DNA from: Molanna angustata
Lineage: Eukaryota; Arthropoda; Insecta; Trichoptera; Molannidae
Reading direction: 5' to 3'
Assembly (NCBI GenBank): GCA_963576475.1
Contig: OY754982.1
Span: 16,248,217-16,312,216, forward strand
DNA length: 64,000 nucleotides
Of this stretch, positions 55,295 through 64,000 are shown piece after piece. The notes under the pieces are model-generated. The model saw nothing but the letters and a program-made list of their open reading frames with translations. It was not told the DNA's origin and searched no databases. The position numbers and the translations under genes are program-made. How positions within the stretch are numbered: position 1 is the first letter of the stretch; every line of letters starts with the position of its first letter.

Positions 55295-56375
55295 TATTCT
55301 TTTTTTACACAAAAAAAACTTATTTTAATCAAAAACAGTTACTTACATTTATTGTTTTTTTTTACTATTAATATTTTTGTTACATTGTGTAACTGCTTTA
55401 TTTTTTGTGTATACTTAATTGTAAAAGGGCTCTGGCCGTAGATACAAATAAATAATCATATTTTGTAGTTACCATAGACAAATGTGTTCTTATAACAGAA
55501 AATTAAAATTTAAAATTCGATATCTCATATAGTTAACCATCATGGTATGATTCCTGTAATATCATAATGTAGGTCTAAAAATAACTATGAATGAAAAATA
55601 TATTATTTATCTTGATGAAACTTAATGGAAAGTTTTTCAATCGGAATCAGTCTAGATGTTGTAACTAACGATGGTCTTTATAATATAAATAAACAATGAA
55701 ACTAAATTATTTGTTTTTTTTTTATCTAAGTAGTCTTAAAAATTGACTACGTTAATGAATGATGTCCAGAACATGGCCAGACTCACATAAATGAAATCTG
55801 CTATTTCTTTTGCCATCCATACATGCTTTGTTAACCAGTTTTTAAGGTCTTATTTTCGTGCAACACGAGAGTAGATATAATCCTTATGAATAAACAAATG
55901 CAACGAGAACATTGACATAAATTTTAAACTGTACCAACATAATAATTGTAAAAGAAACTACGATTATGGTCAGGTGTCGAAGAAAAGTTACTCATTATGT
56001 CACATATATGGTGAGACATGAAAAAGTTCAACGTGAATTTTTTAAACCTTTAAATTATCGTTGTCGGTTTACTGCAATTACTTATCGAGAAACTGATCTA
56101 ATCCATAAAATGCCTTCTTTGGACGGTCGCAGAACAAACCATGACTGGTACTTTTATATAAAGTTCTCGATTATTCGGTTGAAACGCCATATTTGCGAAA
56201 CGTTTTACTATTTACCATCATTTTAATCACAACGAACAGATCGGTTTAATTCCTCCTATACTCAAAACACATTTGCAAAATCGTGCCAATGCTAAAAATA
56301 ACGAGTCAATGTTTGTTTTTAGGATTTTTTATTATTCTTAAAATAAATGTAAACAGATTTTAATCTAGATTATTA
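55295..56375. other. No recognisable gene
   Basis: AT-rich. An 86-aa plus-strand frame at 55966-56226 has no recognisable domain and no neighbour that supports it. Confidence 0.3.
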
Positions 56376-56429
56376 TTTACCTTAACATAAGACCGCGAGC
56401 GATATATACAATTATAAACCAACATATAT

Positions 56430-56530
56430 TTTTTTCTTAAATTATGTAACTATTTTTTTTCTTCTTCTTTGTAACTATTTTTTTTCTTCTTTTTTGTAAC
56501 TATTTTTTTTCTTCTTTTTTTACTTAACTT
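56430..56530 (+). repeat. Minisatellite, ~30-bp period
   Basis: Three tandem units of GTAACTATTTTTTTTCTTCT type. Confidence 0.75.
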
Positions 56531-56539
56531 TTGTAACCG

Positions 56540-56740
56540 AATTTTATCTAATTTATGTAACTCTTACTTGTGTAACTGACGTGTGTGATTGAATAACAGC
56601 TCATATAATTTTGTGTGCATCCATAACTGGACTTCCAGCACTCATAATAATAACCAATATTATTTTCTTTTTATGAAAATTGTAAGCTGGATGTCTGTCG
56701 ATGTACCCTTTAAATACAATAAAATAAAATAAAATAGATA
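56540..56740 (+). repeat. Probable LINE 3' tail
   Basis: GATGTCTGTCGATGTACCCT then TTTAAATACAATAAAATAAA. A conserved-looking short block followed by an (AATAA)n run is typical of a LINE 3' end, but no coding part is attached. Confidence 0.4.
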
Positions 56741-56974
56741 TTTGTGCATATGTGAGTGTATCCATAATAATTTATTGATTAAAATTCACCAGTGATGAGT
56801 GAAATCAGTCTTTTTTGTGTGACACAAGTGTACTTACAAATTATATTTGACCCTCAAGTATCATAAAATGAATACCAAAACAAAATTCAATGATTTTTTC
56901 TGAATTGACATTTGTGAGGTGTACAAATTGTAGCAAGTCCATGACTTAGAAGGTATAAAAAATATAAATTGGCA

Positions 56975-57040
56975 AGTGGAGACTTGGATTAGTAATCTAG
57001 TGGACAAGGGTTCGAAAATCGCCGCCACCATCAAGGCATT
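56975..57040 (+). repeat. Degraded SINE head
   Basis: GATTAGTAATCTAGTGGACA and GGGTTCGAAAATCGCC resemble the anticodon-arm and B-box part of the family 3 SINE. Confidence 0.4.
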
Positions 57041-57044
57041 TTGC

Positions 57045-57735
57045 TTATTTTTGGGAAGTCGAATATTTTAAAACCTATCGAATCAACTCGTGGTTGAAAT
57101 AGAGTAATTGTAATAAATAGAACCAGAGAGGACTTATTTTTCACATTATTATTATTATGAAATACTCATTGCTTCGTTTAATGCGGTATCATTCGCGAAG
57201 TTCGTTCATTTTTCATCATAAAATTTGTGTTTAGAAAGACATTTAGATTGAAGATTTAGAAAATTGAATGTAACCAATGTGTTTGAACCGTAAATATTTG
57301 TGTTTATGTGCCCATGAGAAACATCTTTGGTACCTACTCTTTAACCGAATTTCTCGAACACGTGTGTCACACATGTCATTTCAAGAAGTACCTATTATGT
57401 TATCCTATATTATATGCAAACCAGAAAGGTATGTATATAATTTACTTATTTTAATAACGTATACAAATCAAAATGTATGTTATCTCTTTCAACCATTTTG
57501 TGCAACGTGAAACCTTGAGTAAAGTTAATACAATAGTTAATAATGCCTGCCCATCTAAGAAGAGAAAAAACTACAACAGTAAACAAACTGACGAGAAAAG
57601 AAAGATTGGAATTGAAGGACATCAGAAGGAACATTGTTAAATAATTCTTTGATAAACATAGTTTCTTGGATATTTCTATAGATTGACACGACGTAACATC
57701 ATCACTTTTCCAAAGTCTTGTTCTTCATTGGTTTC
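57045..57735. other. No recognisable gene
   Basis: AT-rich, short frames only (77 aa at 57277-57510 without motif). Confidence 0.3.
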
Positions 57736-57739
57736 AATC

Positions 57740-58490
57740 ATGGAGATTGGTTGGCAGCAAAGCGATGCATCTCTTCCACCACTCCGCTCGATCTTAAACT
57801 CTGTGTATGAGGTACACCTGTTCTAGATGCTCCCGGCGGGGACGTAGGAGATCCTCGTGTCGCAACACATGATCTATCCAATTTCTCCCATGCAACATAT
57901 CTCACAACCATATAGCAAAATATTTCACACATAATATGTCTTTACTACATCTTTTCAGAGTTTAAGGTCCATATTCTTGGACTTTAAGATCATGGAATTT
58001 TTGTTGAAGGCGAGTTTTCTGTCATTTCATGTGATCCTGCTCCCTGCATAGACTCTCGCTTCTCTCGCATTGTTGAGCGCAGCTCCAGTCATCAATAAAT
58101 TCATTCAGTGTTCATCTCTGCCTACAGTTAATACCTTAGTTTTATCCTTGTTTATTTTCTTTGTATGTTGAACTTTTCATTTAGGACAAACTCCATAGTT
58201 TCTATGATTTCTTTTAGTTCTTATTCTGCTATCAGAGCGATGTCTATATGAATATTGATGCCTCTTCTGTGGTCCATTTTTTCTCTTATTTTATCGATCG
58301 AACATTGAATATAGCCGCCAAAAAGCATTGTAGAGAGAGCATTGTCTCACACCTTGTCTTATGTATATTTGCCTCTTTTTCACATTTGATTATGGTGGCT
58401 TCGTTTTATAAAGAGCTTGGATTATACGTCTGTCTCTATACTTTACACCAATCCTACCTAGTATTTATTTTTTTCCATAGTCTAGCTGAT
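57740..58490 (-). pseudogene. Degraded RTE-like LINE reverse transcriptase
   Basis: Minus-strand pieces in family order with many stops: EATIIKCEKEANIHKTR (before the QG box), remains of a VRQGC-type motif, HIDIALIAE (degenerate DDIA box), ELKEIIETMEFVLNEKFNIQ, then after breaks KNMDLKLRKDVVKTY, ILLYGCEIW and MGEIG. It ends with the AGAGATGCATCGCTTTGCTG word shared with 45500-45722. Clearly dead. It covers more of the palm domain than the other relics. Confidence 0.65.
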
Positions 58491-58494
58491 TATA

Positions 58495-59080
58495 ATTGAA
58501 TAATAAGATTATTTAAACTTCTGAATGGGAATGGCAAGATACGTTGCCACAGAATTTCAATTTTTGTCTCATCAAAAAGTACTCGTATATATTTTTACTT
58601 ATTTTATCTGCTGGTAGCTTAACCATTCGACCTCGACTTTATGCTCAAAAACTTTTTGTCTAAGCACTTATCATTGATTTCGTCCTCTTATTATATTAGC
58701 CCTTAGGTAATGAAAGAAACCAATTTTGAAACAATGTAGGTATATTGACTTGTAATAGGTCAGCGTAAATTTGCATATGGGATGATGGTTTACAAATAAA
58801 ATTAGTTCTACCCAACAAATAAATAATTCATTCCCACGAGAAGATATATTATAATTCACAATCCACAATAGACCTTTCACTTTCATCATACATAGGTTGG
58901 GTTATATAGTACCTTCCTATTATCTTTATATTGTTCAAATGAATAAACTAAATATTTGTTATAACCTGTCACTTTAAATAAAATATTCGAAATTCTGGCT
59001 TTACCGAATCATTTCTAAAGACATAACTCAAATGTCTTCGTAATACTCGTAATACAAAATTATACAGCGCCAAAAGATTA
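58495..59080. other. No recognisable gene
   Basis: AT-rich. At 59085-59130 a TTGCTCAGTTGGTGGCTCTG word may be the A-box part of a decayed SINE. Confidence 0.3.
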
Positions 59081-59184
59081 TTCTAAGGGCGCTCTTGCTC
59101 AGTTGGTGGCTCTGCAAAACAAAGGCATATAACGCCAAGTCTATTGACGGGAAACATGATATAATAAAACCACCTAATGATTTA

Positions 59185-59490
59185 CTAAGTAACGTGTTAG
59201 TAAGGGTAACTGTCGCGTGCGTATAAAAGGGTATATACGTGATTTAAATTATCGGAAACCCAAAATTTGTTGATTTTTTGCAGTTTAAGAATAAACCTGA
59301 CTTGATATGAAATAATATCAGGAAAATTCACTTTGATTTTATGCACTCTTTTAACTCATAAAAAATTTATTTCTCTACGACACGTATGGAGTAATTAAAA
59401 AAAATCTGTAAAAAGGATATTTTCAAAATTTTTTAGGGGAATTTATGCTGAATTTTAAAATTGTGTTACCAATTTTTTTTTATTTTTTGA
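59185..59490. repeat. Dispersed repeat G, copy 2 (inverted)
   Basis: GTAACTGTCGCGTGCG, then GGAAACCCAAAATTTGTTGA, matching 1450-1790 in reverse complement through to the GTGTTAC end. Confidence 0.55.
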
Positions 59491-59654
59491 AACACACCGT
59501 TGAACATATTTGAGTAATTTCATTTTAAATTGGAGTGTTTAGGTTTATATGTCCTCTTTCGTTATATACTGAATACCTCAAACTGCGCTACACGTAATAT
59601 CTGAAGGTATTATCTATTGATTACACTTAATAGTAAATAATAATAAATTGGGAT

Positions 59655-60227
59655 TATTTTTATAGCCCCGTTTTCGTGATAACCTAACCCAAGGGCGCTT
59701 TGAATATAGTACAGGTTTTTGTAAGACTCGCGGAAGTAGTGAGTTTTCAGGTGTTTCCTGAATAGTGCAAAGTTGGTAGTTTATTCCACGAGGCTGGTCC
59801 AGCCACAGCAAAAGCGCGATCACCGAAGGATGTAGTGTTGACTCTATTTATTTCAGTTAACTTACCAATCATGGATGTGGTGGCTGACCGAAGTGTTTGT
59901 TGTCGCTCGTTTACGGTGAGAGGGATACAGAAGTATGAAAGATACGTGGGAGCCATGCCGTGGATCGCTTTGAAAGTCAACAAACATAATTTGTACTTGA
60001 TTCTCTCTGACACTTTTAGCCAGTGAAGATTTCGTAGATGGTTGGATACGTGTGAGAATTTCGCGGCTCCGGTGATTAGCCAAGCAGCAGCGTTGGAGAC
60101 GGATTGAAGTTTGTTTAGCTCAAGCTTTGAGAGGTTTGCGTAGATACCATTACAGTAGTCCAGGCGGGAAATAACGAAAGCGTTTACTAGAGATTTCGTT
60201 GCTCCGTGGGTAACACTAAATCCAAGA
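59655..60227 (-). pseudogene. L2/CR1-like LINE reverse transcriptase C-terminus
   Basis: The minus strand is open from about 60227 to the stop at 59747. It reads ATKSLVNAFVISRLDYCNGI, NKLQSVSNAAAWLITGA, HLRNLHWLKVSERIKYKLCL, LTFKAIHGMAPTYLS and FGDRAFAVAGPASWNKLP. This is the conserved C-terminal stretch (SRLDYCN...LPVxxRIxYKL...GxAPxYLxxL...WNxLP) of L2/CR1/Rex-type non-LTR elements. The reverse transcriptase core is missing, so it is a 5'-truncated copy with an undamaged remainder. Beyond the stop comes the CCCTTGGGTTAGGTTATCAC motif (59655-59697), which also occurs alone at four other places in the window and so seems to be this family's 3' end. Confidence 0.8.
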
Positions 60228-60244
60228 TCGCTTTATTGACAAGT

Positions 60245-62090
60245 AACATCAAAGAATTGATTAGCTGTGATTCCATACGATCTCAATGTCAAATGTCATT
60301 CTGATGTCTCTTTATTTTATCAGAAAAGCCTAGAAGATCATCAACCCCACGTTATAGTCACCTCGCTCTGGACACCTCAACCAGTACCTACAGCTCGTTA
60401 AGGAGAAACGGTTTTTCGCATCTGCGTTTATTTTATACTTACCAGTTGTAATTTATGTATTTAGCTGATATTTGAGCATAAACATAGACATAACAAAATT
60501 AGTGTCTTTGCTTTATTTTTAACGCATACTATTCAGCTTTCTCAGATGAAAAAAATATGTGAAAAAATTAGTACATAAGCCTCCTGAATAAGAAAAATGA
60601 AAAAAATAGTACATACCTAAGCCGTTCTGAAGAAGAAAACATTGTTTTTGAAACAGGTAGAAGTTTGTGCTCATGTGAGTGGTATACACAAAATTTATTG
60701 AATATTATAAATAAGAAAAAAATATGAGCTAGCAGTTTGTGAAATACGCAAGTCAACCGATTGTTTACTGTCTATGTAAACGCCCAGTAATTCATCATTG
60801 TTTGATGGCTCGTACCTAATGTAACTAATTAATTATACAACCAAAGCTCAGAAAAATACCAACGATTGATTATATTAGACAAATTTAAGAACTTTTTAGT
60901 AAGCATGACTCTCTCCAAATGTATGTGAATGTACATGTACATGCTCATAGTATAAATTAATAAATGTGCATTGACACAATGTGAAAAGAGACAAATATGT
61001 ATGCAAGTAAAATATACTAAACCGATATTTTCAAGGTTGGTATGCGACATATGATCATTAATGTCATGTTTCAACCCGAACGCATTTTACTCATATGGGT
61101 AGGTAGTGCTTTGAAGCATGCACTGGTTCTAAAATATTTGAAAATAATAAAATATCTTTGGGGATTTAATTATTTTTTCGACATAAACTATACTTCGAAA
61201 GAGTCAAAAAAAAAAGAAAAAAACTTCTTTTTTGTGTGAGTTATCAAGCATCAAAGAGAAAGGGCATTTTTTGGTCAAAAATAATAGGGAAAAATATTCT
61301 ATTAACTGACGTACATTTATTTTTAAAAAAGAAAGAAAATGATTTAAAGTTTAATAAGATAAGTAGATTTAAGATTTAAAGATTTAAATATTTTAGATAA
61401 GCGTTTAAATTAATATTTAAACGCTTTATCATGAATTAAGATTATCCACCGATAATTTTTGAAAGAACTCCTTATTATTTCTTAAAAACGAATGAAAGAA
61501 TCTTGGATTTTTTTATATTGGTTTTGATTAATACATCATCAGAATAATACTCTGCAGGGCTAGATCAGATAATATCTGTTTGTTTTGAGAGGTTAAGTTA
61601 AAATTAATTAACCATGATATTATGAAAAATGAATGCATAAAACTATCTATCTTTATATTTCAAATGATTCTAAACTTTTTGTGTCAACAGAGTGTAGGTA
61701 TATCCATATCCTATAAAAATATATCCCCACTATGTCAAACTTAGACTCACCTACTAATTTGGCAACATTGCAAAATCATTGTAACCTCACCCACACAGGT
61801 GGCAACGCCGTAAATGTTGTAGCGTTAGACGATGTTTGTTTAAATTGGTTAGCTTCATTTAAGACCTTGATAATGCACCTCATCGAAAACGTTCGGACAT
61901 TGTAATCGAATTTTGGGGAAAACACTTTGGTTTTTAATTTTATTTCAAATGAATTTGAATCACTGGCTGTAGTCTCATGTTTCGGCAAACATTATTCTGC
62001 AACGACACTAAAATTCGTGCATTCGAAGAACTTTGAATTTTGAGGATTGAGGACCATTGTTTAAGTTGGATTCTCCCCACGGAACAGGGA
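60245..62090. other. Long AT-rich stretch without recognisable gene
   Basis: Short frames of 60-81 aa on both strands, none with a motif. No element ends recognised. Around 61740-62000 the sequence is less AT-rich but not assignable. Confidence 0.3.
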
Positions 62091-62094
62091 GCAA

Positions 62095-62320
62095 GGAGCC
62101 CAAGAACCACGTGTGTGACACATCTCCACATGTGCAGTCGCTGTCTGGATGCACTCCATCATGGGACCAGCCGCAGCCGATGGACACTTTTTCTACACTT
62201 TTTCCACAACACACACATACACACACTCACAACGACGGTCCCTACGCTGTCGGACATCTTAACCAAAACAAAAATAAACTGCCGCCGAGCAGACGCAATT
62301 AGTTGGCATTTTTTTATCTT
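62095..62320 (-). other. GC/CpG-richer block, possible host exon
   Basis: This block contrasts with its AT-rich surroundings. On the minus strand an ATG at about 62261 opens MSDSVGTVV and is followed by a GTGAGTGTG word that could be a splice donor. Downstream lies a CA/TG-rich stretch. The frame 62159-62404 passes through it. I see no domain, no splice acceptor that I can pair with it and no repeat partner in the window. Calling a gene here would be a guess. Confidence 0.2.
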
Positions 62321-62639
62321 GACTTTTTTCCCTTTTTCGTTATATATATTACATACTTTTTGTTTGCAGCCGCCCCATGAAGGATGCTGTTTAAATACAT
62401 ACAATATTATGTATATAATATCTACAAAAGGATGACCGAAGCAAATGTTGCGTTGATGTGTCGTGGGAAACAGTATCGGTTATTCGTACACAAATCCTGA
62501 AGACTTTTACTTTTGCTAGAGTTCAATGACCTGTATTAATAATAATTGTTGGAACTTAGTTTATGAAATGCCGAAGCAAGTACAATAAATTGCTGGAATT
62601 ATTGATTAGGACATGTATATGTGTGTGCAAATAGACACT

Positions 62640-62760
62640 TGTAGTGTGCCATGGACATGGCAGAAGACGCATGATAGAAAAATTAACGCGGTGGAAATGA
62701 ATACCCTGAAACGAATGCACAGTAAAATGATTATGATAAAATAAGACAATGCTATTATGT
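62640..62760 (+). pseudogene. RTE-like LINE relic
   Basis: CATGGACATGGCAGAAGACG then GCATGATAG, AATTAACGCGGTGGAAATGA and GAATGCACAGTAAAATGATT, matching the ETWTWQKTHESRINAVE...RMC(G) segment at 27.09 kb with frame damage. Confidence 0.6.
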
Positions 62761-62817
62761 AGATGCGAATACATGACAACAATTATAATTTCTACAAATG
62801 TTGTCAACGATGTAAAC

Positions 62818-63222
62818 GATGTCGTCACTAAATTCAATTTTTACAAAAATGGTTAGAACTAAATTGAGATGTACCTACTACTATAATGTATACTTTTTTT
62901 TAGAAACTTACACTATCTACAAAAAGTTCAAAATTCTGAATATAATTTCTTTGCAGGCCTATAACATTCTACATTTTCTGAAATTTTAGGCTCTCTGTAC
63001 TGAGCGGATCAAAAGTTATAATGTTGTACTCCGAATTCTGAGTCAACTCATATCTAGAACATAAATACCTACTGCGAAGCCTAAAAGTTGGTGTTTCTTG
63101 ACTTCAAAGTTGAAAAAAACCATGAAAAATATAGACCTGGCATACAAATCTTGTGTATCTTGGCTTTATACTGTCGATTCATTAAGATAAATAAATTCTC
63201 TTGAATGAATCGATAGTTGGAT
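62818..63222 (-). mobile_element. Old relic of the Helitron-like family
   Basis: Diverged copy in the orientation of units a-c: GATGTCGTCACTAAATTCAA, then after deletions GAGCGGATCAAAAGTTATAA, TACTCCGAATTCTGAGT, GCGAAGCCTAAAAGTTGGTG and GAATCGATAGTTGGA at the 5' terminus. It lacks the microsatellite and the CTAG end. Its divergence shows that the family has been in this genome far longer than the tandem arrays. Confidence 0.65.
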
Positions 63223-63229
63223 TATTTAT

Positions 63230-64000
63230 TTTGTTATTTAATACTAAAATATAATCTATCGTTTCACGAAAGTTCTTTTAAATTATTTCAATAATTAGAA
63301 AATTTATGTCGTTTTGAAGTTTTTAAATTCATAAAATCTGCTCTCCTGCATATTTATTGTAATTTAACGTCCGTGGTTAATCCATTATTATACATAAATA
63401 TCTTATTCTATGCATATTACTATTTTCATACAATCTTACTTACATATATACATGCCTTTGAACAGTCATTTTTATTTATACGTACTAATTTTGTTCTTAT
63501 AAATATACACTTCAAAAATCGAATGAAATCTGTCGAGAATAGATGTGAATCCAAAAAGTCTAGATTTCTTAAACAACTCACTGAATTCCATGCTCATGAC
63601 AATACATAAATTATAACCTTAAATTTCTTTCGAATTATAATTTGGATTCAATAAGATGTGGCTATAATAATAGAATTATTACACAATGCATATTACATTA
63701 TTATATTTCATTGAATCGTCAAAATACTTAAATTCCAGCCACAAAACCAGCGCCATCTAAAGACATGCATGAACCAAACATCTCAGTCCACAGTCTATTT
63801 ACTCTGTTGATTCAAGATTTATGGCATTCTTTCACAACGTTGATTTTCTTCCAGGACATGGGGTGGTTGTTATTTTTAACTTTGCTAAGAAACTTTGGGG
63901 ATAGCGCACCGCGCTAAATCACCAAGAGATAAAAGCAATTGTCGAGGGTCGTTAAGATGGACCCAGTTGAAAATTCCTGATCTAGAAGTCGTAGGTATTG
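63230..64000. other. No recognisable gene
   Basis: AT-rich to ~63720, then a slightly GC-richer end (AGCGCACCGCGCTAAATCAC near 63905) that I cannot assign. Confidence 0.3.

Overview
The window is eukaryotic, AT-rich and almost entirely made of transposable elements. I found no protein-coding host gene that I can defend. Several things suggest an insect, probably a moth or butterfly: frequent GTAGGTACCTAC-type words, tRNA-headed SINEs, RTE-like LINEs with microsatellite tails, Helitron-type repeats with internal GT tracts, and pogo, Harbinger and Foldback-type DNA transposons. The taxonomic call is an inference; no diagnostic host gene is present. The density and nesting of elements suggest a heterochromatic or gene-poor region. 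Layout. 0-9 kb: a Penelope-like 5' fragment at the window start, a 5'-truncated RTE-like reverse transcriptase with an open reading frame (2.16-3.39 kb, minus), SINEs, unclassified repeats and a Helitron-like end. 9.16-16.09 kb: the centrepiece, two identical full-length Penelope-like elements (886 aa, reverse transcriptase plus GIY-YIG endonuclease). They lie head to head as a perfect palindrome around a 25-bp centre, each is followed by a partial next unit (pseudo-LTR), and the whole is embedded in a (TA)n tract. 17.45-20.75 kb: three tandem ~1-kb Helitron-like units with CA tracts. 24.9-26.95 kb: a minisatellite-rich element with a CTAGT end. 27-33.4 kb: LINE 3' fragments, among them an 819-bp R1/Jockey-type piece with a 13-bp target duplication, plus two dispersed repeat families. 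33.97-38.79 kb: two more Helitron-like units in the opposite orientation. The second is split by a 2.75-kb pogo-type transposon (TA duplication, 25-bp inverted termini), which itself contains a LINE fragment. 39.29-40.01 kb: a Foldback/MULE-like element with tandem-repeat arms and a 9-bp duplication, inside an older inverted-repeat element. 40-51.9 kb: SINEs, many RTE 3' ends, and a 241-bp insertion at 50.05-50.29 kb made of a 92-bp perfect palindrome flanked by a 14-bp duplication. 53.6-54.4 kb: a Harbinger transposase relic. 57.7-60.2 kb: RTE-like and L2/CR1-like pseudogenes. 62.8-63.2 kb: an old Helitron-like relic. How it fits together. The most interesting thread is that Penelope-like 5' ends occur twice as head-to-head palindromes, once as a 5.9-kb full-length pair and once as a miniature pair with a clean target duplication. 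Both carry a hairpin-GAAACG motif that recalls the hammerhead-type motif known from Penelope pseudo-LTRs. This suggests that opposite-strand double priming, with both copies ending at the same RNA 5' end, is a recurrent integration product here. An assembly hairpin artefact is the main competing explanation for the large palindrome.
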